Shown here piece by piece: positions 21,003 to 32,422 of a stretch of 64,000 nt of DNA. The position numbers and the translations under genes are program-made. The notes beneath the pieces are model-generated. The model searched no databases. It saw nothing but the letters and a program-made list of their open reading frames with translations, and was not told the DNA's origin. Each line of letters begins with the position of its first letter. The first letter of the stretch is position 1. Source of the stretch: Beauveria sp. NWAFU-1 (taxonomy: Eukaryota; Ascomycota; Sordariomycetes; Hypocreales; Cordycipitaceae); assembly GCA_024472245.1 (NCBI GenBank), contig JANBXD010000005.1, forward strand, positions 124,001-188,000, written 5' to 3'.

Positions 21003-21353
21003 TCAGTCAACAGTCAGTGTAGAGTCTAAATAGACTGCCACATTTAGGGGGGCATAGCAGCAACGTTTGAGATGGCCAAGATGACGTTGACTTTTGCCCC
21101 AAAACCAAGCTAATCGTCTCCGCTGAGCAAGCTTTTGTGCCATGGAGTCAACAAGTGCCGCCACCAGCTGGCCAGTTTCGTCAGCTACCACACGGCCAAT
21201 TGTCTTGTTGGATCTGGTTTGCTCAGAAGGTAGTCTATCTGTGGGCAACCCTCTGATGTCATTTGCGCCGCTGCCCTGGGCTGCCGGCATGGTGATGGGC
21301 ATGACTTGCAGCTGCATATTCGTTTTCCTAAACGGGTATTCCCATGTCGCCAT
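21003..21353 (-). CDS. Doubtful ORF, 116 aa
   Basis: ATG at 21353 (MATWEYPFRKTNMQLQ). It includes a plausible helical stretch (RVVADETGQLVAALVDSMAQKLAQRRR). No family is recognised, and the C-terminus looks like non-coding sequence, so an intron or a chance ORF is possible. Kept as a weak candidate. Confidence 0.2.
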   Translation of the reverse strand: MATWEYPFRKTNMQLQVMPITMPAAQGSGANDIRGLPTDRLPSEQTRSNKTIGRVVADETGQLVAALVDSMAQKLAQRRRLAWFWGKSQRHLGHLKRCCYAPLNVAVYLDSTLTVD

Positions 21354-22033
21354 CAATTGTTTCCCTTTCCTGTGAGAGTCGCAGTCCGTCACTCAACCGC
21401 GCACATCTGTCGTCTTCTTGCACAAGAGGTTGATATATATATTGTCGCTTTGACTTTTGAATGTTACCATGTCCTCCCACATTGTTTCAAGTGATGCTTG
21501 ACTTTGATAGGGCTGCGTAGTCTCCCTGTGGCGTCACCGTGCAACCCAGCCTGCGCCAATTCGCCCCTCGCTACGCTGCTGCAGTAGCAGAGCTCCCTGA
21601 GCGATATCGCTTCCATCATATCCAGTTGCAGACAAGTACGCATCACAAATTCCAGCTGACTCACTCGACACGCACATCCACGCACAACTTGCGCAAAATG
21701 AGCCAATTTTGAACGCGTGGCCGTAGGGCCGGCCAATCAGGCTCCAACGCCATCCCAGCCGCATCTGCGGTATCCGCTCGTCTCGAAATATCGACAATAG
21801 AGTCTTGCAACTTTACCACTATTAGACTCCACCAGGTAAGGCTGGGGACACGAATACAGCAGACGAATCGCCATCGAATCAGGAAAAGCGTTGCAAAGAA
21901 GGGTGATGCCCTACCAGGCTGTGATGCGGAGTCGGTCTTGGTAGTCCGGGGCCCGGTCAAGCAATAAAACGCCCAAAGCCAAGCCTAGCTTTTCATTTGC
22001 TTGACCTTTGATTCCCGAGTCGCTACAAGATTA

Positions 22034-22042
22034 ATGCACTGA
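22034..22042 (+). promoter_or_regulatory. Two-codon upstream ORF (Met-His-stop) one base before the ABC-transporter ATG
   Basis: ATG CAC TGA occupies 22034-22042, and the main ATG starts at 22044. Ribosomes initiating here would terminate next to the main start, so it could tune translation, provided it lies in the transcript. The in-frame ATG at 22065 is an alternative main start. Confidence 0.4.
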
Positions 22043-22043
22043 A

Positions 22044-25000
22044 ATGTCAATTAGATCCGCAAGCATGGATTCTTGCGATACCCAGTTTGGCCCTCGAGTC
22101 GACACAGTCTGTCGGTCGTTTGACTTTACGCTGTATTTCGAAGATGCCGTCTTAAGCGCAGTCCCGAATGCCATATTCGTCTTGATTGCCATGTTCCCAT
22201 TGATCAGTCTCCTACGCCAGCCAAGTATTGTCAAAAGCTCTTACCTACTTGGCTTGAAATTGGTACTGTACCGCCCTTACCCACTCTACTACACTGGCTT
22301 ACACCGCATCAGATCGTCTTTTCCGTCTTGGTCGTCTTTCAAACCGTCTTTCTAGGCCTGCGAGTCAAATCCGAAAATTTGCATACCAGTGCTTCAATTG
22401 CCGCCGACGTTTCGTCACTGACAGCCACAGGCGCTGCAATTGCCTTGTCATGGCTGCAGCACCATCGATCCGAGCAGCCGTCCACGACTCTCACCCTTTA
22501 CTTGTCTGCACTTGTTCTGCTTGACACTGCCCAAGTCCGTACGTTGTGGTTGATGCCCGACAGCTCGGCTGCATCTTCCATCAAAACGGTCGCTTTGCTA
22601 CTCACGGCTGCGACCCTGGTGCTTGAGTCGACTGGCAAGAGAGCCAGCCTGCGTCAGCCGGAAAAGCTCGCGCATTCTGGCCCGGAACCTTTCATCGGGT
22701 TCTGGAGTATAACCGGATATGTCTGGGTCCTGGGAACCCTTACTCGTGGCTACCGCAATTTTCTCGCCGTCGAGGACTTGCCCGAGCTCGACTACCGCAT
22801 CTCGGCAGACAAGCTACACCACAAGCTACAAAGTCACTTGAAAAATGGTTAGTAGTCGTGGCCATGTGCCGATCCAGGGAAAACAATTTGCTGATTTGTA
22901 GTAGCCCATTTATTCAAGAAGAATGCGTTTGTCGCAGCTTGCGCTCGCGCTTTTGCCTCGTCCTTCATATTGGCCGTTATCCCCCGCCTCTTCTTGGTCG
23001 GATTCAGATTTGCCCAGCCCTTCATGATCACAAACATGCTAGAATTCATCGGCGACAGAAGCGCCCCTCAAAACATTGGCAACGGGCTGATTGGCGCATA
23101 TGCTCTCGTGTACGCCGGCATGACTGTAAGTAGCGCCATCGTCACCATGTTTGTTCGTATCGCAACTAATAAATTTAGATCTCCATGGCGTTGTATCGCT
23201 ACTACTCAAACAGGTTCATCATTGCACTTCGTGGTGGTTTGATCTCTGTCATTTATCAGCACACGGTTGAGGCGCGCGGCCTTGACCTTGGTGATATCGA
23301 CGGCCTGACCCTCATGGGCGCTGATGTAGAGCGCATCTCGACTGGCTTTCGAACAATTCACGAGATATGGGCGTCGCCCATTGAGATCATCATTGCCGTC
23401 TATCTGCTTCAAAGACAGATTTCTGTTGCCAGTGTTGTGCCAGGCCTTCTCGTTCTTGGTAAGTTGGGGGCGTTGATTGTCCTCTCAGTGTTTTTGAACG
23501 GTCTTCTAATACCCGCCTTTGTAGCCTTTGTCTTGTTAACCTTTGTTGTTGCTTCCCTTGCCAAAAAGTACCAGAGAGCATGGATTGAAAAGGTCCAAGA
23601 GCGACTGCGTCTCACCACGAACATGCTCGCCAACATGAGGACCGTCAAGATGCTAGGCCTCAGTCCTAGGATGTTTTCCGTCCTCTACAAGGCGCGAGAC
23701 GTTGAGATTGAGACTTCCACGCGCTATCGATGGACATTGATTGGGCAAATATTCTTCTGTGAGTACTTCAACTGCATCATCAACTTTTTTGCTCCCTCTT
23801 TACTAATCTCTATAGCTAATGCGCCATTGATGTTTGCGCCCGTCGTCACATTCATCGTCTTTGTTGCGATAGCCAACGCCCGTCACGACAACTCGTTTCT
23901 AGCTGGCAAGGCATTCACATCCTTGTCACTCATTTCACTTTTGACGGAGCCTACCTTTCTGTTGATACAAGCTATTCCCAGCGTATATGAATGTCTCAGC
24001 AGCTTCGACCGAATGCAAGAATTCTATCGGCAGCCCATACATCCCGGGCTGCTGCTCAAAGCAGGCGATGCACCTAGTACAGAAGACAAAGAATCTGATA
24101 TTTCTCAGGATCAGCCTGTTGTTAGATTCGTGGACCAGGATTTTGCCTGGACTGAAACTAGTCCGGCCGTGCTTAAGAATCTCAATGCCTCTATTCGCAA
24201 AGGACGCTTCACAGCCATCGTGGGCCGTACTGGCAGCGGGAAATCGACCTTGCTTGAGAGCATACTCGCAGAGACAGCCGACCTTGATGGATGTACGGAA
24301 CGCAGGTTTACCTCTGCAGCCTATTGTTCCCAGGTTCCGTGGCTGGTAAACGGCACCCTCAAGAGCAATATTATATACGGCTCCTCGGCCCCAGCTGATG
24401 AGGAATGGTATCAGACCGTCCTGGCAGCCTGCGGACTCGATAATGACATACAAAATCTAGCGGCTGGCGATCTAACGGAAATTGGCGACAGCGGCAGCAA
24501 GCTGAGCGGCGGCCAGAAGCAGCGAGTAAGCCTCGCACGCGCCGTCTATTCACGACAGCAGGTCATCTTGCTCGACGACGTCTTTAGCGGCCTGGACAAT
24601 GCCAACATTGCCCACATCTCGGAGAAGCTCTTTGGCTCAGAGGGACTCTTACGCAGAAATCGATCGACCATCATTCTCGTCACTCATTCCAAGTATGTCA
24701 TGATGATGGCCGACGACGTCTTGGTTATTGACCATGGGACTATTGCGGAATCGCGGAGCGTGTCATCGCTGCAGTCTAGCGACGGCTTCTCATCTGGGTT
24801 CCAAATTGAAGAGTCTACTATTGACACTGATGCGGAAAGCCAACAAGATGAGCGGACCAAGAAGATCCAAAAAGACAGTGCACAAGAGACGGCCGAGATT
24901 TCTGCACTCAACGAGGAGGCTGCAGACCTCAAACGCACACACGGAGTGCCTTCTGTCTATCGCTACTACATGCACTCCTCCGGATACCTCAAGGTGATTC

Positions 25001-26781
25001 TCATGCTTTCCGGCGCCGCCTTGTACATATTCTGCAGCGAATTTGGCATCGTCTGGATTGATCTTTGGTCATCCGCCAACGCCAACCATCCCGGTCACGC
25101 CAAAAACGGCATGTACCTTGGCGTCTACGCTGCGCTGGGAGCCATTTCCAGCGCTCTTCTCTTTTTTCTCTGCTGGCTGGTGTTTATCAACATAATCTCC
25201 GTATCCTCGCGGAACCTGCACACGGACCTCTTGAACGCCGTCATCCGTGCTCCGCTGCTCTTCTTCCAGGAGACCGACGCCGGCAACATTACGAACCGGT
25301 TCAGTCAGGACATGGAGCTCATCGGCATCGAGCTTCCCGTCATTATCGTCAATTACCTGGCCGCTTTGTTCGAGTGCATCGCCAAAATGCTCCTCTTGGC
25401 CGTATTCGGACGCTACCTGACGGCGTCGCTGCCCATCTTCCTCGCCGCCATTTACATCATCCAGCGCATCTATCTCCGCACGTCGCGTCAGGTCCGGTTG
25501 CTTGACATTGAAGCCAAGGCACCCGTCTATCTGCAGTTTCTCGAGTCCAAGAATGGGGCGGCCACACTGCGTGCGTTTGGATGGCAGCATTCGTGCCAGT
25601 TAGCCCTGCAGAGACTGCTCAATCGCTCCCAGAGGCCAGTGTATCTTCTCTTCTGCATACAGCAATGGCTCGCACTAGTCTTGGATGCTCTTGTATCTGC
25701 TTTGGTCTTGCTCCTGATTGCTATTGTAGTCACCTGGCGAGACAAGTTTTCCCCGGGGAGCGTCGGTGTGTCTTTGGTCACCGTGATGACTTTCAACTCT
25801 TCACTGACGCAGCTGATTAAAATGTGGACTTCACTCGAAACCTCGATCGGTGCCGTTGGCCGCATCAAGGAGTTCAAAGACAATACTGTGCCCGAGGAGG
25901 AAGAGCTGCGCATATTGCAGCCACAAAGCCCTCCGCCAAACTGGCCTGTCAAAGGCAATATCGAGTTTCGAAACGTAGTCGCTTCGTACAAGTAAGGAAC
26001 AGTTTGAGTTTGAACAGCTCAACCGGCTAACATGTGTACAGGGAGGTTGGACCGCCCGTTCTCAAAGGTCTAACGCTGTCGATCAAGCCTGGCGAAAAGG
26101 TCGCCATTTGCGGCCACTCTGGCAGTGGCAAGACGTCGCTCATTCTAAGTCTGCTGCACATAATTCACATCAATGGTGAGCTCATAATAGACGGCATCGA
26201 TATCCACAACTTGGTGCCTAATGAGCTGCGTGCTCTCATCAATATTGTGCCCCAAGAGCCTTTCTTGATGCCCGGCTCAGTACGCCAAAATGTCGACCCA
26301 TTCGAAGTCGCAGAAGATGCCGCCATCATGGCATCTCTTAAGCGTCTCGGCCTTTGGGATCGCATCGAAGCAGCTGGCGGCATCGGTGCCGACATGCCCC
26401 TCGCTTCCTGGTCCGTCGGTGAACGGCAGTTGATTTGCATGGCCAGAGCCATGGTGAGAAAGAGTCCGATTCTAATCCTCGATGAAGCTACAAGCAGGTA
26501 CGTTGTGCGGATCTTTGGTCTGTTATAGCGATAAAAAACCTTACTAACAAGATGACAGCGTCGACCACAAGACGGAGGAAATCATGCAAGAAGTACTAGA
26601 GACTGAATTTGCAGGCAACACTGTGCTTTCAGTGGTGCACAGGCTGGGGTATATTGAGCGGTATGACAAGGTTGCAGTCTTGCAAAAGGGGGAACTGATG
26701 GAGTTTGATGCGCCGGGAACGCTGCTTGCTCAGCCGTTGACGATGCTGGCGGCAATGAAGAAGGCGGGAACACGAGGTTAG
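22044..26781 (+). CDS. ABC-C (MRP-type) full transporter, about 1470 aa
   Basis: ATP-driven exporter, likely of organic anions, conjugates or drugs, at the plasma or vacuolar membrane. Exons 22044-22262, 22313-22847, 22902-23125, 23179-23758, 23816-25991, 26042-26497 and 26559-26781; phases sum correctly. Order: TMD0-like N-terminal helices, TMD1, NBD1 (Walker A GRTGSGKSTL, signature LSGGQKQR, Walker B VILLDDV with Asp replacing the catalytic Glu), linker, TMD2, NBD2 (Walker A GHSGSGKTSL, atypical signature SVGERQ, Walker B ILILDEATS). The asymmetric NBDs are normal for ABC-C proteins. The 57-bp intron at 23759-23815 is a multiple of three without a stop, so retention would add 19 residues. 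No biosynthetic genes adjoin it, so the substrate is unknown. Confidence 0.93.
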
Positions 26782-27720
26782 CTCATCAATGTTGGTCATT
26801 ATGCCCATTTTGGTGATATTCTGGCTCTTAAATCATTATTGACATTGATTTTGACTACCTCGACGATGAACGCTCGCTCTTGGTGATGACTTCCAGAACA
26901 TTACGGTCTGCGATACTTGTAAGCCTTTGCGTGCGCCTTGAGGCTCAATGGGAAGACATGATCAACTGCAGGGCTGGGAAAGGACCAGTAAGAGTTACTG
27001 ATAAACATTTTTGCACGATAGCATCAATTGCTTTTACTGTTAGCTAGAAGAATACAGCACTATTGATCAAGCGGAGATCAATACTGAACATCAGTTATTG
27101 ATGACTTTTGATGGTTGCCGAGCCCCGCGCCACGCGTCTTGTATAACTAGCATATCCGCCTTGACCAAGCCTGCGCATGCATTCTGCATGATCAACTGTG
27201 GCACCAAGGCAAGGGTGCGCTGAGGGGTTGAGGGGTACCTAAAGGTCACGCCAAGTCAAGCTGACAGTTTCAGATGCAGTCCTGACGGATTTTAGAGAAG
27301 ATCGGATGACTTGGCAGCTTAGCTATCCAAGGCACACAGATACTGGCATCGAGTCAAGACCGGGGCAGACGACATTGCGAGTAGTGGCAAATCCAATAAT
27401 GAGTAAAATTAAAAAGTAAAGCATGCAAAGCCTACTACCTAAAATCTTGAGAGCTTCGGTTTGGCTATATTACATGTTCATTTCCGCCTTGCATGCAGAG
27501 GTATCATAGAGAAGCTCATGAGCGCGTGGAAGAGGTATCAAATCGGAACGTCGACAAGAAACAGCGGTGAGTCGTCAAGAAGAATAAAGTGGCCGTCAAC
27601 GCCGAGTAAGCGTAGACAATAGATGGAGCGCGGGTTTGGCGCGGCGATAAGAGGCAAGGGCGACAATAAAGTCGGGAGCGACAATAAAGTCCAAAAGCGA
27701 CAATCAAGGCAAGTGTCTCG
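26782..27720. other. Intergenic, no gene seen
   Basis: 3'-3' spacer between the ABC transporter (+) and the small minus-strand gene. AT-rich; no supported feature. Confidence 0.6.
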
Positions 27721-28049
27721 CTATACATGACTCCCCCCGACTTTCCGCCGTCCGCCGCATTTTCCGCAGGTCAGGCAGCTGATGATGATGGCGAAAAAGG
27801 CGAGGATAGCATCGAGAATAGCCTTGCAAATGGAAATGACGCCGTGCACAATGGCCATGATGCAGCCAGCAATGGCATTAAATATCGACTGAATCTAGCA
27901 GGCAAAAATAAAAACAAAAAAACTTCATTAGCACCAAGGGGGAAACGAAAACAAGCGTACGCGCCAGCCCGTCTTTGCAAATAGAGCCCAGACTAGGAAT
28001 TTAGCTTTGGAGCGGGAGAGCCACTTACACAAGAAATAACGGCTCCCAT
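27721..28049 (-). CDS. Small putatively acylated membrane-associated protein (64 aa)
   Basis: Exons 28049-28029 and 27894-27721, with a 134-bp intron (donor GTAAGT, acceptor TGCTAG). The product MGAVISCIQSIFNAIAGCIMA continues with IVHGVISICKAILDAILAFF and ends SCLTCGKCGGRRK plus a short tail. MGAVIS matches an N-myristoylation signal, and the nearby Cys residues could be palmitoylated. The body is one long amphipathic to hydrophobic helix with a CxxC-like pair before a basic end. Similar tiny Cys- and Gly-containing proteins are common in filamentous ascomycetes, but I know of no assigned function. Membrane association is inferred from sequence. Confidence 0.65.
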
Positions 28050-28678
28050 GGTGACGGTTTTGGTCAAGTTTGGTGTTTTGTGGGCAAATCGGTTGTGAAA
28101 AAGATTCGGGGTTGGAAGAGACGAAAAGAAGAAAAGGTCGCGACAAACACGAGAAAGCGGGTGTTGTTATGATTTTAATAACAAGAAAAAAAAAGGTAGC
28201 TGCGAGTGTCGATATCCTGACGTCACGATTCGCAAACGCCTTGTCTCATGATACACGAGAAATTTGACCAGGGGGTGCCCAAATGATCGGCACGGCCCAA
28301 TGGCCTTTCGATGAACGATATTTAGAACACGTGCTTCTCTTTATTTATTCAGGTGGCGAAAGCTTACACATTGTGCATAGGCGACAGCCGAATATTATAC
28401 AAAAATTTATGTCAGCATGCAACATGTCGGAGCTGAGTGTTTATACAATGTGTATACGAGGGCAGCCACAATATTATACAGAGTCCATGTGTCAACAACT
28501 CGGAGCTGAGTGTATGTAAAAGAGAAGGCCCCCCCCCCCCCCAAATTAATAGTAACCCATGATTTGCCTCTTGTGTCCAGAAATTCCAAACGCCATCTAT
28601 ATGCTGCACAGAGATTGTCCCCCTTCTCCCAAATCAACATGATGATAGTACAAAGAGTTGCGTAGTAATCCATTGGCT
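28050..28678. other. Intergenic region with a direct repeat and a poly-C tract
   Basis: Between two minus-strand genes. It contains a diverged 77-bp tandem duplication (28368-28517) and an uninterrupted C run near 28527-28542. No gene is supported. Confidence 0.6.
28368..28517. repeat. Diverged 77-bp direct repeat, two copies
   Basis: Copies at 28368-28444 and 28445-28517 share the blocks ACA(A/T)TGTG, ATATTATACA and CGGAGCTGAGTGT. Many differences between them are transitions. Confidence 0.7.
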
Positions 28679-30388
28679 TCACCAGAACCACGACCTCTTC
28701 TTCGGTGCCGTCTTTTGCGAGTGCAACCTGCGCAGCATCTCGCGGTTCCTCGAGTCCAGCAGGCCCATGGCGCCCTCGTCTTGGTAGTGCGGGTAGCCGC
28801 GCGGCAGGCCCGGCAGCCGCTCATTGCTCATCATTTTGATGCGCTGCACGCGCCGCAGCCTGGTCAGCCCGTACCAGCACACGATGAGCGAGCAAACTGT
28901 CGACGTCACCGTCACCACCGAGAAGCCCCAGTTCGTGTCCTCGATAAAATTCTCCAGGTTCATGCCGTACAGGCCCGCGAGAAAGGTGCCCATCGCGAGG
29001 CCGAGCGTCCCGACGCTGAATTTGAGTTCGAGCAGCATGAGCGAGTTGCGGTTGGCGTCGAGGATGGCGCGGACGCTGGTCCTGGTCAGCATAGTTGTTC
29101 TTGCAAGTATTAATCATGAAAAACGTACATTTCTTCCGTGTTTCGAATGCCAGAGACGAGATTGCCCGCCTCTTGGACAATTTCGTCCGCAATTTTATGA
29201 TATGATTCCAGAAGCATCTCCACTTCAGTATGGTCATCGGCCGCTCTCACCGACTCGGCCTTCTTTTCCGACAAGTACATGTCTCCCAGATCATCGTCCG
29301 CTTCCAAAAGCTCCTCGATCGCATCTCGGACCAGCTTGGCCTTTTGCTCAAACGTGCTGATGCGCTTAGACAAAATCAGCAGAACACGTAGCTTTTGCCG
29401 ATCAATGTCATCTTCGAGCTCGCTCAGGATATGCATGACAGGCTCGCGCACCGCCTCAAAGTCGGCCTCCATCTCCGACGTGACCGACGTAAGCACCGCT
29501 TCCAGCGCGCGGAACTCGTACGGCAGGCCAGGCGACCCGGTAGGGTTCTTTTGCTGCAGCTTGCCTTGCAGGTCGTACATGAACGCTGACTGGGGATACG
29601 ACGTCTTGGAGCCGTAAATGTCAAACAGCAGCACGCGGTCACTCTTGATGAGCACCTTGAGATGCAGCAGGTTAAGCAGGATCGCTTCAGGCCGGATGAG
29701 TATATGCGGCAAATTCGACGAGTCAATCTTTCGCAAGTCTCGCGGCAACAAACCGTACTGAATACCGTTAGCTTTGTATACGACAGAGTCTCTCTCGACG
29801 CAGCGTTGTGCGTACCTTCGCAATGAGCTCCGACTTTTTGAACTCGCCGTCGACGAGAATCACTTGCCCGTGCTCGTCCACCTCTGTGCAGCGCAGCCGC
29901 GGCTCCGCCGCCGCCTTGGCCGTCATGACCCGGCGGCTGTTGAACATGGATCCGTGCTCGAGCTCCTCGTGGCCAGGGAGGTCGTCGGGCTTGAGCGGCT
30001 TGAAGCCGCGCCGCGCCGCCATGCCCCAGAGCCTCTCCTGCCAAGAGCTGGCAGGGTCGCTGGCGGCGCGACCATCCTTTCCGGGGGTCTTCCGTCCGCT
30101 CAATTTAGTCGTCGAGTTGATTTGCCGACGCTGCTGCTGCTGTGGTTGTGGGCGCGGGGACTCGCCAAAAGGCCACAGTGACGCCTGAAGCGCAACGGGT
30201 TGTGATGACATCGTCAGCTCGGACGATGCTGCGCACAACTGTGTGTCTGTATTGTATAATCGAACGCGGTTGCAGACGCGGGCGCCGCTCGCCTTGGTGC
30301 ATCGGCCATGGCTCGGGGTGAGAAAGGCCGCCTCGGACTGCGTGCGCAGGAAGCGCAGGAGGGTGCGCGACGGCACAGGGGATCGCAT
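28679..30388 (-). CDS. mrs2: Mitochondrial inner-membrane Mg2+ channel, CorA/Mrs2/Lpe10 type (534 aa)
   Basis: Imports Mg2+ into the mitochondrial matrix as a pentamer. Exons 30388-29816, 29757-29129 and 29081-28679 (introns 58 and 47 bp). The N-terminus, rich in R and S and poor in acidic residues (MRSPVPSRTLLRFLRTQSEA), fits a mitochondrial presequence. The central soluble domain has ILIRPEAILLNLLHLKVLIK and RALEAVLTSVTSEMEADF, then the long stalk helix. TM1 (LGLAMGTFLAGLYGMNLEN) ends in the diagnostic GMN pore motif, and TM2 follows (VVTVTSTVCSLIVCWYG). The C-terminal tail is basic. Assignment to the family is firm; whether it is the Mrs2 or Lpe10 paralogue cannot be told here. Confidence 0.93.
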
Positions 30389-30894
30389 GGCGCGGTCAGT
30401 TGGTACGCTACTGTGCTGCAGCGGCCGCGCAAAATAGTGAGACGGTCTTCATATAGAGACTGCCGACCGGCAATGGAAAGGGAGGTCGAGATTGCTCGCC
30501 TGGTTGACCAAACGACGGGAGCGGATGGAGATGTCGTCGGCGTTCGAATGCTCATTGAACTTTTTTGCCAACCAAAAATTATGGCGCGTGCACGGGCCAC
30601 CTTGATCTCCAGTCTGCCACCGCATCTCAGCGACTTCTTTCTTATAAAACTCAAGATGTAGATTTTGTTTTTCTATTTATCCAGGATATCAACTACAGTT
30701 TCCTTGCTTTGGTATTGATATTTCTTAAACATTCGATTGTAAATACTCTTAACTCGGCGACGATGCTACCTTGACACGTCGCCACATAGCATCGACCAAC
30801 CCGAGGTCACTTTGTCGCAGATGCATGCATATTCACCACCATTTTTTCTGCAGCTTTGTCCTACGTCAGCCTCGTCCCGGGGGTCCTTCTAGCC
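30389..30894. other. Divergent promoter region (Mrs2-type channel / F-box-like gene)
   Basis: About 0.5 kb between the start codons of two divergent genes. No ORF or repeat is supported. Confidence 0.5.
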
Positions 30895-30969
30895 ATGCCA
30901 CCCACGCCTATCCGCATTAGGGGCAAACGCAAGGCATCCTCCTCCTCCGCCGCCACCAGCGCCTCGTCC

Positions 30970-31022
<53 letters not shown>

Positions 31023-32051
31023 ACCCTCAAAGATGCTGCGCTCCATCCAGGACGTCAAGCACACGCGGCAGCTGCAGCCGCGTAGCAGCCTCGACCGGCT
31101 ACCTGCCGAGATCCTGGAGAGCATCTTACTCTACAGCGGGAGCGTGGCGCTGCCCCGCGCCAGCCCCGTCATCGGCGCCAAGCTGTCGTCGCGCGTGACG
31201 CTGCTGCGCTTCTTCATCTGGGGCTTCCACGACACGTGGGACCAATGGTTCGGGATCCCCTTTGACAAGGTCCTCGAGGGCCCGCGCGCAGAGGACGAGG
31301 GGAAAGGGTGTCGGACGCCGCAGGAAGCGAAATACTTTCCTTGCGATGGCGACCCAGAGCTTCAGGTACGGCGTTTGTCATTTTCGCTGGCTTCACTTAT
31401 TTCTCCGTTTCGCTCGTCGGCCACTGATCAACTTTCCTGCAGAGCGCCCTTCTTGAGCTCCCTTGGGTCGACATTGACTTTATCCTCCACGCTCAGCAGA
31501 CGTGGGCAGACACCTACGCCCGGCACCGCTGGTACGAGCCGGCGCTTAGCGTTCCTCACGGCAAGTACGGCGTCTTTGACGCCGCCTTTTCCTTCAACTG
31601 CGTCTGGCGTCAGTTTTGCCGAACCTCCAACGGCCCGCACCGCACTGCCGTGCGCAATGTGCATCCCAACGTTCGCCTGCCGCTGACGCTCGTCACCGGG
31701 CCGTGGGACGCAGAGCGCACCAGGCGCCTGTTCTGGCTCGTCCTTGGGGGCGTCAACCTCGAGGCGCGGGATAGCGCGACGCGCAGCCTCCCGTGGGAGT
31801 ACCACCTCGATTTCTTGCGCAATGCCGTCGTGCGCGCCGAGACGCCAAACGAAATTGCCTACAGGCTGCTTCGAGATCAGTGCGATTTGATGCGAGTACC
31901 GCCAGACCTACTGCGGAGCGAGCGCGACGCCCTGGTGAAGAGGTTGCAGCGGGAAGGCGAGAGTGAACCGCCGGTGGTTGTGTTGCTGCAGGATGCGCTC
32001 GAGGATATCAATTACAAACTCGACCTGCGCTCATCGGGGAGTCATAAGTAA
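30895..32051 (+). CDS. F-box-like protein with poly-Thr tract (359 aa)
   Basis: Exons 30895-31365 and 31443-32051; 77-bp intron with acceptor CCTGCAG. The basic N-terminus MPPTPIRIRGKRKASSSS is followed by about 17 consecutive Thr encoded by (ACG)n. An F-box-like segment follows at about residues 60-95 (SSLDRLPAEILESILLYSGSV). The rest resembles the ligand-side region of fungal F-box-like proteins (VTLLRFFIWGFHDTWDQWFG, LPWVDIDFILHAQQTW, RNVHPNVRLPLTLVTGPW). By family it would act as a substrate adaptor of an SCF ubiquitin ligase. The target is unknown, and the F-box match is from pattern only. Confidence 0.7.
30970..31020 (+). repeat. (ACG)17 coding microsatellite
   Basis: 51 bp of perfect ACG triplets encoding a Thr homopolymer near the N-terminus of the F-box-like protein. 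Confidence 0.95.
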
Positions 32052-32422
32052 CTGCGGCGACAGGTTATTTTCGGCGATATATATAGACATGGTTATCACA
32101 GACATGAATTAATGAACACATCAAATGGCAAACCGATACAGGAAAACAGATAGATTTGGTCTACTAGCGCCTAGGTAAGACGTTCCCTAAACGTGCCTCT
32201 TAATCGAGGCAAGTATTAAATACAGGCTAGGGGCAACAGACGGCATTCAAAGACGCGAGTCCAGTAAACCGATGAAGAAGAAGAAGAAGAAGAGACGGGG
32301 GCCACCCCAGAGAGTAAATCCAAAATACCAAAAGAGATGCTTTCTATCATGAGATCAGACACACAAAATAAAAAAAATGACTATTAAACCCAATTTTTCC
32401 TTACCCATGTTGCTGCGTTTCT
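32052..32422. other. Convergent intergenic region
   Basis: 3'-3' spacer between the F-box-like and chitinase genes. It contains a short (GAA)n/(AAG)n run near 32273-32292 and a small GCCTC...GAGGC hairpin near 32191-32206. Confidence 0.5.

Larger units (their letters stand above)
20927..22043. other. Intergenic region upstream of the ABC transporter
   Basis: About 1.1 kb between divergent genes. It contains one doubtful minus-strand ORF (21003-21353, listed separately). Otherwise I see only promoter-type sequence. Confidence 0.5.

Noticed and set aside
26782..28700. Possible secondary-metabolite or drug-resistance cluster around the ABC transporter
   Set aside because: Neighbours are XPF, a 62-aa protein, a tiny acylated protein and an Mg2+ channel. 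No polyketide synthase, NRPS, terpene cyclase, P450 or cluster regulator is nearby.
32273..32292. (GAA)n run downstream of the chitinase as a regulatory element
   Set aside because: Short, in a 3'-3' spacer, and more simply explained as a microsatellite.
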